From: CAIYUC01 sp963682005
GTDB lineage: Bacteria; Bacteroidota; Bacteroidia; Bacteroidales; FEN-979
Direction of reading: 5' to 3'
DNA: 64,000 nucleotides
Assembly: GCA_963682005.1 (NCBI GenBank)
Contig: OY820914.1
Location: 1,054,001 to 1,118,000, forward strand
Each line of letters begins with the position of its first letter. The stretch's first letter is position 1. The notes below the pieces were generated by a model that worked only from the letters and a program-made list of their open reading frames with translations, searched no databases and had not been told where the DNA came from. The translations under genes and the position numbers were made by a program. Of the stretch, positions 17,780 to 27,207 are shown one piece after another.

Positions 17780-20164
17780 TTGATAAGGAATAATGCGATT
17801 ATTGAAAATGCCATTGTGGGTGTTATGACAATGGGAGAAGGGGAACCCGATTATGAACATGGCGAAGATCTGTGGAGGATTTCAAGAGGCGAGCCGGCAG
17901 GGGGTATTGTCCGTGTTTATAATACGACTTTCCGGAACAATTACATTTGTGCCATTATAAATCCCTACGCTGAACGAAAAACGGACCTTTTCGACCAAAG
18001 TACCTTTGTGACGGATGATGATATTTTCCTGCCTTATTATGAATACGGGCCCTGTGTTGTATTGAATGATGTAAATACAGTGCATTTCCAGGGCTGCACC
18101 TTTACGACGGACCAGGATTACAGCCCCAACCAGCGTTTAAGAACAGGGATTTTGAGTTATAATTCAATGTTCTTCGTAGATGCCGTTTGCTTGAATCCGA
18201 CCGAAGGATGCACACAAATTAGGAAAAATGAATTTATCAACCTTGTTTACGGAATAAAAGATCTGGCATTCTCACCTACACGAACCTTCAGGGTTGACCA
18301 GGCAACCTTCGATGGTAATGTAACCGGATTGTATGCTTCCGGTGTATCAGATGCACGCATCACCCGAAATGAATTCCTGCATATCAATGCTGCCGATACC
18401 CTGAACCAGGAAATTTTTGGCGGCCTTTATCTTGATTACTGCCATTTATACCAGGTTGAAGACAACTATTTCCATTCAGATTTCACAGGTATACCAACAA
18501 CTTTAAGAAGTATCGGTCTTGTCATCAATAATTCCAATGTGGGCACCGAATATCTCGATGAACCCGATATCATTTACAACAATACTTTTGAAAGATTGTC
18601 AATCGGCACACTAGCGCAAAACAAAAACCGGAATCATGATGGCGTTAAAGGTCTAACAATTAAATGTAATGATTATTTTTCTAACAAATATGATATTGCG
18701 GTAACTATCTGGAATCCACAACTGACAAACGATTTAGGAATAAAAAAGACTCAAGGAGATAATCAGTACGATATTAAAGCACCGGCCGGAAACCGATTTA
18801 CAATTGTTCATATGCATCCAGGTTACCCGGCAAACTATTACAATGAAGGCGGACAAATTGATTACCTTCATCATGTCGTGGAAACAAATGATCCACCCAA
18901 TATTCTTCCAGATTATATTTCGAATTCTGTAACACCCATGCTTCCTTCAACAACACCATCATATCCGTTTACCTATAACAAAACACTTTGCTGCCCATCT
19001 ACCTTTTATAGTAGTGGTGGAATTGGCGAGGAAAGAAATAAAATGTTTATTGCCGGAAATAAGGTTGATTCAGTTGCTACACTTTTGTCCCTATTAACGG
19101 ATGGTGGGAATACGGAACAATTAAACTCAGATATCCTTTCAAGTACTTCCATTCAATCAATTGAAATTTATAATAACTTGATAACGAAATCACCTTATTT
19201 ATCTGACACGGTTATGGTATCTTCAGTTAAGCAAGAGAATGTTCTGACCTCAGGAATGATCACTGAAATTCTGTCAAGCAATCCCCAGGCTGCAAAATCA
19301 GATAATGTGTTAGATGAAGTTCAAAACAGGATAAATTCGCTTGATGAGGACCAAATGGGACAAATTATGGAAGGGCTTTATTACCTTGGAGCGAAAGAAA
19401 CTTTAGAAGTCAATCTTTCAGGCTATGAAACGGATCGTTGTAAAGCGCTCAATCAACTTATCCAGTATTACTCTTCAGATACAATTGTTCTGAATCCTAC
19501 CGATAGCATTATCTTTTTCCTTGAAGAAAGCGGCTATCTCTGGTCCAAATATCACAAATCGTTTATTTTTGGTGAAAAGGGGAATTTTCAGGATCAGGAA
19601 GCACTGTTGAATGAAATTCCAGACCAATATCATTTTAATCAAAACACGCAGGAACAACATGATATTTTCACAGATTACATAACCCTTTGCAAGGATTATT
19701 ATCTTTCCGGAAAAAGTATGATTCAGCCCGATTCGTCACAAATACAGGAGTTGTATGCAATTAATGCATCTTCTTCGGGCATGGCCGGTGTTTATGCGCG
19801 GAATGCATTGATGGCAGTAAATAATTATCCTTACAAGGAACCCTATCTTTTGCCAAAGGATGAGCCAAAAGAGACGAAAGTCAGATGGGAATCTCATAAA
19901 CCATGCGAGCAAAATGTTCTTAGATTATTCCCGAATCCGGCAAAAAATTATGTTGTTGCCGAAATTCAAACAAAAGAAAACATGTCTTCAACATTTCTTA
20001 AGCTTTATGATAATACTGGTAATCTTATCCGATCATATCCTTTAAGTAGATCACATGACTTTCTTTTTATTCCGCTTGACCGTTTTCCATCGGGGTTGTA
20101 TATTTGTATATTGATGCATGAAAATGAGAAATTGGTGTCAAAAAAGCTGATCATTGAAAAATAA
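17753..20164 (+). pseudogene. T9SS-type beta-helix protein lacking its 5' end
   Basis: An open frame of 803 codons with a C-terminal T9SS sorting domain (LRLFPNPAKNYVVAEI ... GLYICIL ... KKLIIEK) but no signal peptide, which a T9SS cargo needs. Residues about 15-260 show right-handed beta-helix character (repeated short strands and asparagines, e.g. NTTFRNNYICAI, FDGNVTGLYASGV, ITRNEFLHINA). The only start codons are a GTG at 17753 or an ATG at 17774, and both lie inside repeat copy 1. Upstream, the frame closes at a TAA at 17705. The coding sequence proper begins right after the repeat boundary at 17779, so the gene is most simply a remnant cut by the repeat or by recombination at it. The rest of the frame is intact, so the loss may be recent. 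A functional non-secreted product is possible but unlikely. Confidence 0.65.
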
Positions 20165-21770
20165 AAGGGATTATTTTGATAATAGGTTTCGGCGAATAGA
20201 TGTGAATGTTAAAGTATTATCAGTACTCACACTGCTAATTAATTCATTAACATTCACAGCTTCTTCCCAAATCTATTTTAATTTTCGTTATAATGTCACA
20301 AATTCTGGGCAAAGCAATTCATGGGATGCAATGAACAATATAATAACTTTAACAAATGGTTATTACGTCGAAGGAGCCACTGCATCGCCATTTACTACAA
20401 ATAGTTATTGGATTGTATTCATGAAATTGGATAATCTCGGAAATAAATTATGGTACAAAACAATTGGAGATTCAATCAGTGAGTATGAATCAGGTTTCCC
20501 TGGTTCATTCATTCAGAATAATGACAGTACTTTTTTATTGGTCGGGAGCAAGCGGACATACATTCCTGGGTGGGTTCATGATGTCGGGCTTATGATCAAG
20601 CTTAATAAGAATCTAGATACAGTATGGTCAAAAAGTTATGGAGACATGACTTCTCCCGTTGATTCTGCTTACCTTTTTTGGAATATTATACCCCTTCCTG
20701 AATACAAATATGCTATTTTAGGTGGTGTGTTGTCGGATGTGTCCTATTCGAAATTTTTCCTGCAGAAAGTAGATAGTACCGGAAATGTTATTTGGAAAAA
20801 ATCTTACGGTTTTGAAGATTGCAATTATTATCCGATAGATTTAGCATATTGTAACGATGGGGGTATTGCAATGTGCGGTGTATACAACCCACCGTGGCCT
20901 CACCCAATACATGATGATGATAATATCATTATTAAAGTTGACAACTTGGGAAACCAGCAATGGCAAAAGCTCATAGGTGGACCATGTTATGATGGGCCTC
21001 CGATGATGGATAAAACAAGAAATGGCAATGTGATTTTTGGATATCCCAGGTCAGATTCCTGTATCGATGAAGGAGACTATTTAGGAAAAATCACCATCAT
21101 CGAATTTGATTGTGCCGGAAATGAAATTTGGAATAAGAGTTATGGTTCAAGTAAATATAACAATACTATTAACAATATTAGGACCCTCGATAATGGAGAT
21201 TTCATTGCTTCCGGTCATTATTTTACAAATCAGGATCAGGGATATTGGCATACTGTAAGCTGGATCCTTAAAACTGATTCTTCCGGCACTGAACAATGGT
21301 ACCGCGAGTATTCCCTTCTCAATGGAATAAACAGCTGGAATGTTTTGTATGATGTCAATCAGGCGAACGACAATGGTTTTATTGCGTGTGGCTTTGTTTT
21401 TCCTCAACCTCCCGATACGGGGATACAGAATGCCTGGGTCATCAAGGTCGACAGCCTCGGCTGCGAATCGCCCGGCAACTGCTGGGTGGGGAATGATGAG
21501 ATCGTGGTAAAGACATTCACCCCAGCAAAGCCGTTCGTGGTCTTTCCAAATCCGGCAACCGAAAAGTTCTCCGTCGAATTCCACGAAAACCCTGATGGGG
21601 CTGATGTTGAAGTGTATGATCTTTATGGGGTAATGCGGTTCAAATCTCATCTCCGCCCCAATGGCGACAGGGTTGATGTTGATGCCGGCGACTGGCCGCC
21701 CGGGCTCTACCTGGTGAAGGTGCTTGTGGGGTCAAGGATTCTGGGGATAGAGAAGGTGGTTGTTGAGTGA
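20154..21770 (+). CDS. Secreted T9SS protein with propeller-like repeats
   Basis: A protein of up to 538 residues. The frame opens at a TTG (20154) that overlaps the previous stop; the signal peptide (VLSVLTLLINSLTFTASSQ) begins about 20 residues later, so the true start may be the GTG near 20202. The middle holds repeats of the form DNLGNKLWYKTIGD, DSTGNVIWKKSYG, DNLGNQQWQKLIGG and DCAGNEIWNKSYG at about 60-residue spacing, a pattern common in Bacteroidota secreted proteins and likely a beta-propeller. The end is a T9SS domain (VFPNPATEKFSVEF ... PGLYLVKVLVGSR). No catalytic motif is seen. Base composition is AT-rich until about 21400, then GC rises towards the sorting domain. Confidence 0.78.
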   Translation: MKNKRDYFDNRFRRIDVNVKVLSVLTLLINSLTFTASSQIYFNFRYNVTNSGQSNSWDAMNNIITLTNGYYVEGATASPFTTNSYWIVFMKLDNLGNKLWYKTIGDSISEYESGFPGSFIQNNDSTFLLVGSKRTYIPGWVHDVGLMIKLNKNLDTVWSKSYGDMTSPVDSAYLFWNIIPLPEYKYAILGGVLSDVSYSKFFLQKVDSTGNVIWKKSYGFEDCNYYPIDLAYCNDGGIAMCGVYNPPWPHPIHDDDNIIIKVDNLGNQQWQKLIGGPCYDGPPMMDKTRNGNVIFGYPRSDSCIDEGDYLGKITIIEFDCAGNEIWNKSYGSSKYNNTINNIRTLDNGDFIASGHYFTNQDQGYWHTVSWILKTDSSGTEQWYREYSLLNGINSWNVLYDVNQANDNGFIACGFVFPQPPDTGIQNAWVIKVDSLGCESPGNCWVGNDEIVVKTFTPAKPFVVFPNPATEKFSVEFHENPDGADVEVYDLYGVMRFKSHLRPNGDRVDVDAGDWPPGLYLVKVLVGSRILGIEKVVVE

Positions 21771-21854
21771 AAAACGTAAAGTTAAGAGTGAAGAGTGCAA
21801 TTAAAAATTGAGAATAAAAAATTAACTCTTCACTTTTCACTCTTCACTTACCTT

Positions 21855-21971
21855 GTGCCGCAGGCACAAAAGCCTGGTAGAAAATGATACAGCCTTTGAT
21901 GTTCCGTCCCGGACGGGACGGAATGTTTGGTTTTCCCGTTCTGTTACCGGGCTTACATCCCTACGGGATGT
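21855..21971 (+). repeat. Structured dispersed repeat, copy 2
   Basis: Same architecture as copies 1 and 3: GTGCC-GCA-GGCAC, outer stem partners around 21870-21880 and 21942-21951, inner hairpin with arms TTCCGTCCC and GGGACGGAA (21902-21923), then ACATCCC-TAC-GGGATGT (21955-21971). Relative to copy 1 the inner stem has a T-to-C change balanced by an A-to-G change on the opposite arm. The right-hand flank differs from the other copies. Confidence 0.8.
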
Positions 21972-22682
21972 TTCTGTGAGCAACTAACAACTTACAGTGA
22001 ACAGTGCAATTAGAAATTAGGAATGAAAAATTAATTGTTCGCTGTTATCTGTTCACTGTTCACTCTGTTTGTTGATCCTGACCCTTACAAATCATTATAT
22101 CATTGAAAAAACTGCGGCCCGTTATAATGGAATTTCCTCATTAAACCTTCTTCGAGAGCACAACGAGAGAACAACGAGAGGAGAGTGAAGGAATCCAGGA
22201 GGAAAATCCTAATCTGGGCTGTTTGAAGAGGACCCTAACAAAATGTTTTGAGAATACAACGATTATCAAATTAACCCGGTTCTAATTACAATGTGACCAG
22301 CCATAAAACCCTGGTTATGTTTACATTGCTAAGCGCTCCCATATGACCTCTATAGGACTCCCGGCCTGCGGCTATAAGACTCCTGGCTCGTAGCCGGTGT
22401 ATAGCTGGCTTGTGGCTGGCGCATAGCCGGCTCATATAAGGGCATACACCCAAAACCCGAGTTCAATCCCGGCTATACCTAACGACTGGATTCCATCTCG
22501 CACGCCAGTCAAAAATTCTTTCTGCCTGATTTAATTACAGTTAAGACATTTCCCCGGGGGAAATTGCCTGAAATGGGTATGCTTAAAATACCTTTTAAAG
22601 TTATACCTAAGTAACTAATTATCATGTACTTTTAGGAACAGTATTAATAGAATTGTAACTAACAGTATTAATTCAACAGGCC
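21972..22682. other. Long gene-free spacer with low-complexity strings
   Basis: About 700 bp without a convincing gene. It contains GTTCACTG-type strings (22020-22075), a CAACGAGAG double repeat (22155-22185), and a region at 22350-22440 of alternating GGCT and AGCCGG words (such as GGCTCGTAGCCGG) that could form many competing hairpins. The 22540-22680 part is AT-rich and probably carries the promoter of the next gene. Confidence 0.5.
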
Positions 22683-23126
22683 ATGAAAAATTGTATCTTT
22701 TTTTTATCTATCGTGATGGGGTTATTAACAGGTAAGGGTTTTGCCGTCAATCCAATTCCTTCCTATGGTGTCCTTGTTCATGAGTATGCCAATTTTCAGG
22801 AACAAAGTAAGTCTTTCGGAACCGGGAAACTGGATCGGGGAAAGAAAACCATGGTTGTTCGTTCCATTTGTGGCGGGACCAAAGATCAATGTAACTGCAC
22901 CGTTTGGGTTTACACCCTGGACGGCCAAACTGTTCTGGGACCCTTCTACCTCGTCGGCAGCGACATCGTATATGTTGATATCGATGAAAGAGAGTGGGGT
23001 GTCCTGGTCCAGTCAAATGATAAAGTGGTAATTGATGTATGGATTGAAGAAAGTAAATCGCCGGCTGATTTGGGAATAATTGAGACGTTCTTTATAAAAG
23101 AGATCCTGGAGAAATCTCACAGTTGA
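22683..23126 (+). CDS. Small exported protein of unknown function
   Basis: A 147-residue protein with a signal peptide (MKNCIFFLSIVMGLLTGKGFA, cleavage near residue 21). The mature part is beta-rich by appearance and holds three close cysteines in RSICGGTKDQCNCTVWVYTLDG. It has no T9SS sorting domain and no lipobox. I do not recognise the family. It lies 74 bp ahead of two paralogous T9SS proteins and may be co-expressed with them. Confidence 0.65.
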   Translation: MKNCIFFLSIVMGLLTGKGFAVNPIPSYGVLVHEYANFQEQSKSFGTGKLDRGKKTMVVRSICGGTKDQCNCTVWVYTLDGQTVLGPFYLVGSDIVYVDIDEREWGVLVQSNDKVVIDVWIEESKSPADLGIIETFFIKEILEKSHS

Positions 23127-23199
23127 AACGGAATATATTATATACCTTTATATTTATTATATTCAAATTCAATTGTTGTTTCATCTAAAACGTAGCACC

Positions 23200-24831
23200 A
23201 TGAAAAAGCTTTGCACCATCCTTTTATTTGTAATCCCCTTCCTTTCTTTAAACGGGATATTCGCTCAATCCGGCACCTATCCTAATTCCGGCTTGCCTCT
23301 CAACCCGAAAAGTTCACCATTGTTCGGGAAAGACATCATTATCAACAACCAACCTTTTCAAAACCAGGAAAACGTTTGCGTTTGTTCGGCTTTTAATGGT
23401 TGGTTGTTTGCCTCTTATACATATCAAACGCCACAGGGACCTTATGAATCGTTCTTGAAATCTACAGATAACGGAATAACCTGGGAGGAAATGTTAAATG
23501 GAATAATTGGTCTGCCATCAGAAAAAATTACGAAGTTGGATATAATTGCCCAAGGAGGAAGTTTATCTGATCTTAAAATCTTTACTGCGATTTGTAATTA
23601 CGATACTAATACAATGAACGGATATGTGAGAGTCATAAGATGGTTTGGAGATCCTTTTTCTTTGGATCAGAAAAAATTTCAAATTGGGTTTACTTATGAT
23701 ATTGCATTCGCATCGGATGAAGTATTTCCTGCTTCTGGGGCAAATCCATATAGCATTGCTATTTTATATTCAACGTACTCGAGTGCTATGGACTCAATTA
23801 TTATGGTTACTTCTTCAAATGGTGGAGATTCATTTACTTCTCATAGAATTATTCAAATATCAACTAAAAGATTTGCTAAAGTATCTCTTTCATACGGCTA
23901 TTCACCGTCGAAAAGTGCGGGAAGGTATTTTGCTGCCTGGGAGGAGAAAGATAATATTTCTTCTACAGTAGGTCATATATATACAGCTCACTCGGAACCC
24001 AATTTTGATAGTCCTTTTACAACTCCCATATGCCTTGATAATCTTGATCCAACTGCTACAAATATGTGCCGAAATCCGGTGATTGCATGCCAATTTGATG
24101 ATACGGACAATGACAGCGCAAATTTCACTTCAATGATCCTTTATGAGAAATTCATTCCTTCGGAGAACAGGTATGACATTTCGGGATTCTATAACCTGCA
24201 GGACGCCTCTTCCGGTTATTACAGGCCGATATCCGTTTCCTCTTCCACCAACAATAAGCTTCAACCGGATCTTCAATACAATCCTTATGAGAATAATTTC
24301 ATGATGACCTATTATGATCCCGATGGTCAAAAGCTTCCATTTTTGACAAATGACAGAAACCTTGCACTCCCTGATTCATGGATGGTTGTATCTGAAGGTT
24401 ATAACGAATCCTCCAGCCTCTCCGATCCCAAACCCCAGGTAAAGTTGAATACAACCCAGCTCCAGGGTATGAATGTATGGAGTAAAGGCATAGCTGGAAG
24501 TAATTCGGTGGCCATGTTCGATGCGCCTTATAGTACATATACTTCGACTCCTTTAGAAAAGGACTCTAAATCAGCCTTAAAAGTCAGGGTTTACCCAAAT
24601 CCATGTACAAATTATTTTTATCTTGAATTTGCAGGGGAGGTTCCTTCAACAATTAATGTAAGGATTATTGATGCTTTAGGCCAGGTGAAAATGAGCCTTG
24701 AGAAACAAAACTGCGGACAAGGATTCCGTAATCTTCGCATTGACCTTGATGACATTCCGAATGGCGCTTATCTTGTGGGATTGGAATCAAATACGACAAA
24801 ATATTTTACCAGATTGATGGTGCTTAGATAA
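23200..24831 (+). CDS. Secreted T9SS protein, paralogue A
   Basis: A 543-residue exported protein; the ATG at 23200 gives a standard signal peptide (MKKLCTILLFVIPFLSLNG, ending at FAQ). After it comes a block shared with the next gene: LPLNPKSSPLFGKDIIINNQ, then a cysteine pair in NVCVCSAFNGWL. The body has sialidase/BNR-like segments (FLKSTDNGITWEEM, SSNGGDSFTSHRI, GRYFAAWEE), suggesting a six-bladed propeller; no full set of sialidase catalytic residues could be assigned. The end is a T9SS domain (VRVYPNPCTNYFYLEF ... GAYLVGLES). It is followed by its paralogue after 132 bp, a tandem duplication. Confidence 0.78.
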   Translation: MKKLCTILLFVIPFLSLNGIFAQSGTYPNSGLPLNPKSSPLFGKDIIINNQPFQNQENVCVCSAFNGWLFASYTYQTPQGPYESFLKSTDNGITWEEMLNGIIGLPSEKITKLDIIAQGGSLSDLKIFTAICNYDTNTMNGYVRVIRWFGDPFSLDQKKFQIGFTYDIAFASDEVFPASGANPYSIAILYSTYSSAMDSIIMVTSSNGGDSFTSHRIIQISTKRFAKVSLSYGYSPSKSAGRYFAAWEEKDNISSTVGHIYTAHSEPNFDSPFTTPICLDNLDPTATNMCRNPVIACQFDDTDNDSANFTSMILYEKFIPSENRYDISGFYNLQDASSGYYRPISVSSSTNNKLQPDLQYNPYENNFMMTYYDPDGQKLPFLTNDRNLALPDSWMVVSEGYNESSSLSDPKPQVKLNTTQLQGMNVWSKGIAGSNSVAMFDAPYSTYTSTPLEKDSKSALKVRVYPNPCTNYFYLEFAGEVPSTINVRIIDALGQVKMSLEKQNCGQGFRNLRIDLDDIPNGAYLVGLESNTTKYFTRLMVLR

Positions 24832-24963
24832 TAAAATTGACCTCAGGCCTGCAAGCTTTATTCGAAGAATTACGATCATGAAATATAAATATCAGCTACT
24901 TATTGTCACACTCCCTGCAAATTGCCATGAACCATTGTATTTAAGCTTTTAAAAACTTTTCAT

Positions 24964-26601
24964 ATGAAAAAGATTTACACCTTCCTTTTAATTGTCATCC
25001 CCTTCCTTACTTTTAACGGGGTATTCGCTCAATCCGGTTCCTTTCCTTTATCCGGCATGCCTCTTAACCCGAAAAGTTCGCCATTGTTCGGGAAAGATAT
25101 CATCATCAATGATCAGCCATCACAAAACCAGCAAAATGTTTGTGTTTGCTCTGCTTTTAATGGGTGGTTGTACGCTCTTTATACTAACCCTAATGCTGTA
25201 CAGGGACATCCTGGTTATAAAATCTTTAAATCAATAGATAACGGCATTACATGGCTCCTTTTAATTGATAAATATTCATCCATCGCACCATTTATAACAT
25301 CTTCCGATATGATCGTAACTGGAAATGCGGTTTCCAATCTTAAGATTTTCCTAGTTTATGTGGTTTCAGGTAATGAATCTACTGGTTTAGGGGATATTTA
25401 TTACATGCGGTTTAATGCAGAAACCGGCGATACTGAAGATGGAGCTTATATAGAAGGAGGTTTTGATGTTTCCGTTTCAAGCGATTTCATGCAGCCTGCA
25501 ATAAATTCAAACCCTTATAGCGTTGGCATCTTGTATTCAAAATATTATTCATTGAATAGAGATTCCATCATATTTAAATCCTCCAGCAATGGTGGAATAA
25601 ATTTTGAAAATAGGAAAGCGTTAGCCGGCACAACTAATAAGTTCTTGAAGGTTTCACTCGCTTATGGCAGATCTCTGTCACAACCAAACGGGAGATACTA
25701 TGCTGCATGGGAGGAAAAGGCTGATTATACATCAAACGCAGGTCATATTTATACCGCCCATACCGAGCCTTACTTTTACAGCCCCTTTACAACTCCGGTT
25801 ATGATTGATAATCTTGACCCATCTACTTATAATAATGTGAAGAATCCTGCCATCGCCTGTCAGTATAGCAATATTGATAATGACAGTTCAAATCTCACGG
25901 AGGTTGTGCTATTTGATAAATTCATCCCGACAACCAGCAAATATGAAATCGGCGGTTTTTACAATATGAAGTCCACAAGCACCAATAATTTTACACCTTT
26001 TGTTTTAAACTCTTCAACAGATAGCAAGCAACATGCCTCCATCAGTTTTAACCCGTTTGATTCTACCTTCATGGTGACATGTTATGATTCGACAACCGGA
26101 AAACTGCCTTTTTTCACTCAAAATTTTAATATGATTAATCCTGATACCTGGCAGGTTGTACATGCCGGTTACAATGACAACAGCAACCTTGCTGCCCCAT
26201 ACCCAAAAGTTTCATTGAATATTAGTGAGCGAAAAGGAATGAATGTTTGGTCAGCCGAAGGAACAGGCGGAAACGGCATCGCAATGTTTGATGCGCCTTA
26301 TAGCACGTACACTTCCATCCCGGATTCCAAACTGGCTAATGACGTTGCCAGGATCAGCATTTATCCGAATCCATGTTCAGCCAATGCAACCCTGTCTTTT
26401 ATGCTCGACAACCCCGGCCATGCAACGATCATCCTGGTGAACCCGATGGGAGAACAGATGGCAACCATTGCAGACCGGGTATTTCCGGCGGGGAGGTCAA
26501 GGGCAGCCATTGATATGTCAGGTTTTGCGCCCGGCATTTACCAGGTTGTACTGACCACGGGTAACAGGAGGGTTGTGGGGAAGGTGGTAAAGGTGGAGTG
26601 A
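24964..26601 (+). CDS. Secreted T9SS protein, paralogue B
   Basis: A 545-residue exported protein that is clearly homologous to the preceding gene along its length: signal peptide MKKIYTFLLIVIPFLTFNG, the block LPLNPKSSPLFGKDIIIN-like sequence, NVCVCSAFNGWLYA, and BNR-like segments (IFKSIDNGITWLL, KSSSNGGINFENR, GRYYAAWEEKADY). The sorting domain (ISIYPNPCSANATLSF ... GIYQVVLTTGNRR) differs more from its neighbour than the body does, and its base composition is richer in GC than the body. This suggests the C-terminal domain was exchanged separately. Function unknown; a binding propeller is the likeliest reading. Confidence 0.78.
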   Translation: MKKIYTFLLIVIPFLTFNGVFAQSGSFPLSGMPLNPKSSPLFGKDIIINDQPSQNQQNVCVCSAFNGWLYALYTNPNAVQGHPGYKIFKSIDNGITWLLLIDKYSSIAPFITSSDMIVTGNAVSNLKIFLVYVVSGNESTGLGDIYYMRFNAETGDTEDGAYIEGGFDVSVSSDFMQPAINSNPYSVGILYSKYYSLNRDSIIFKSSSNGGINFENRKALAGTTNKFLKVSLAYGRSLSQPNGRYYAAWEEKADYTSNAGHIYTAHTEPYFYSPFTTPVMIDNLDPSTYNNVKNPAIACQYSNIDNDSSNLTEVVLFDKFIPTTSKYEIGGFYNMKSTSTNNFTPFVLNSSTDSKQHASISFNPFDSTFMVTCYDSTTGKLPFFTQNFNMINPDTWQVVHAGYNDNSNLAAPYPKVSLNISERKGMNVWSAEGTGGNGIAMFDAPYSTYTSIPDSKLANDVARISIYPNPCSANATLSFMLDNPGHATIILVNPMGEQMATIADRVFPAGRSRAAIDMSGFAPGIYQVVLTTGNRRVVGKVVKVE

Positions 26602-26680
26602 GGCTGATTAAATTAAAAATTAAGAATGAGAAATTAACTACTCATTGCTCACTCTTCATTGTTCATTTTTCATTGTTCAA

Positions 26681-26830
26681 GTGCCGCAGGCACAAAAGCC
26701 CCGTTAGAAAAGAAATACACCCTGACTCCTTTCGTCCCGTAAGGGACGAAAGATTTAATCATTACCGCAATGCTACCGGGCTGTCATCCCTACGGGATTT
26801 TCGGTGAACAGTAGACAAACTGACATGACA
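26681..26830 (+). repeat. Structured dispersed repeat, copy 3
   Basis: A 150-bp copy nearly identical to copy 1 from GTGCCGCAGGCAC to ..GACATGACA. The inner hairpin keeps arms TTTCGTCCC and GGGACGAAA with loop GTAA. The left half of the outer stem has one inserted base and one change. Right after the boundary the sequence continues into an unrelated set of 21-bp repeats (26836-26916). Confidence 0.85.
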
Positions 26831-26835
26831 AAATA

Positions 26836-26916
26836 CTGGCGAACTTTTTCCCAAAAGTCCCGATCTTTTCGTCAAAAGTGCCGATGTTTTGGCCAAAAGT
26901 GACGATGCTTTTTAGG
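26836..26916. mobile_element. Possible insertion-sequence end (three 21-bp repeats)
   Basis: Three copies of a CAAAAGT(C/G)(C/A)CGAT(C/G).TTT motif begin at 26852, 26873 and 26894, exactly 21 bases apart, after GGCGAACTTTTTCC. Regular ~20-bp repeats near a terminus are typical of IS21-family ends, where they bind the transposase. No istA or istB gene is present, so this would be a solo remnant. Low certainty. Confidence 0.35.
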
Positions 26917-27018
26917 GACCGCATAGTTTGTTTGTAATTTGATAGAAATCAGGATGAAACATTATCTGGTCGTTGACATCAGTGATTTTCAAAAAGCACA
27001 CGGATGAAACGGGTTTGC

Positions 27019-27106
27019 TTTGTGTCCTCCGTGCCTTCCCTGTGACCTCTGTGGTAAAAAAATCTTAACCACGGATAACACAGAGGAGGCACAGAGTTCA
27101 CAGAGT
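27019..27106. repeat. Imperfect inverted repeat of the ACCACxGA / CACAGAGG type
   Basis: The left part (CTCCGTGCC..CTGTGACCTCTGTGGTAA) and the right part (TTAACCACGGATAACACAGAGG..) are imperfect reverse complements over about 32 bases. Repeats of this wording occur in spacers of many bacterial genomes. A shorter relative is at about 17512. No gene lies within it. Confidence 0.65.
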
Positions 27107-27195
27107 CTTTCTCTATTATGAATTATGCAATCCTGCATTACTGCATTAAAAGTAATTCAAACTCCTCATTCATAATTCCTCATCCCGATTCTTGC

Positions 27196-27203
27196 TACCT
27201 TTG
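27196..27203 (+). promoter_or_regulatory. TAnnTTTG promoter element, probably leaderless
   Basis: TACCTTTG ends four bases before the ATG at 27208. In Bacteroidota transcription starts a few bases downstream of this element, so the mRNA would begin at or near the start codon. It also supports 27208 as the start over an upstream frame that is rich in repeat sequence. Confidence 0.55.
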
Positions 27204-27207
27204 CACC

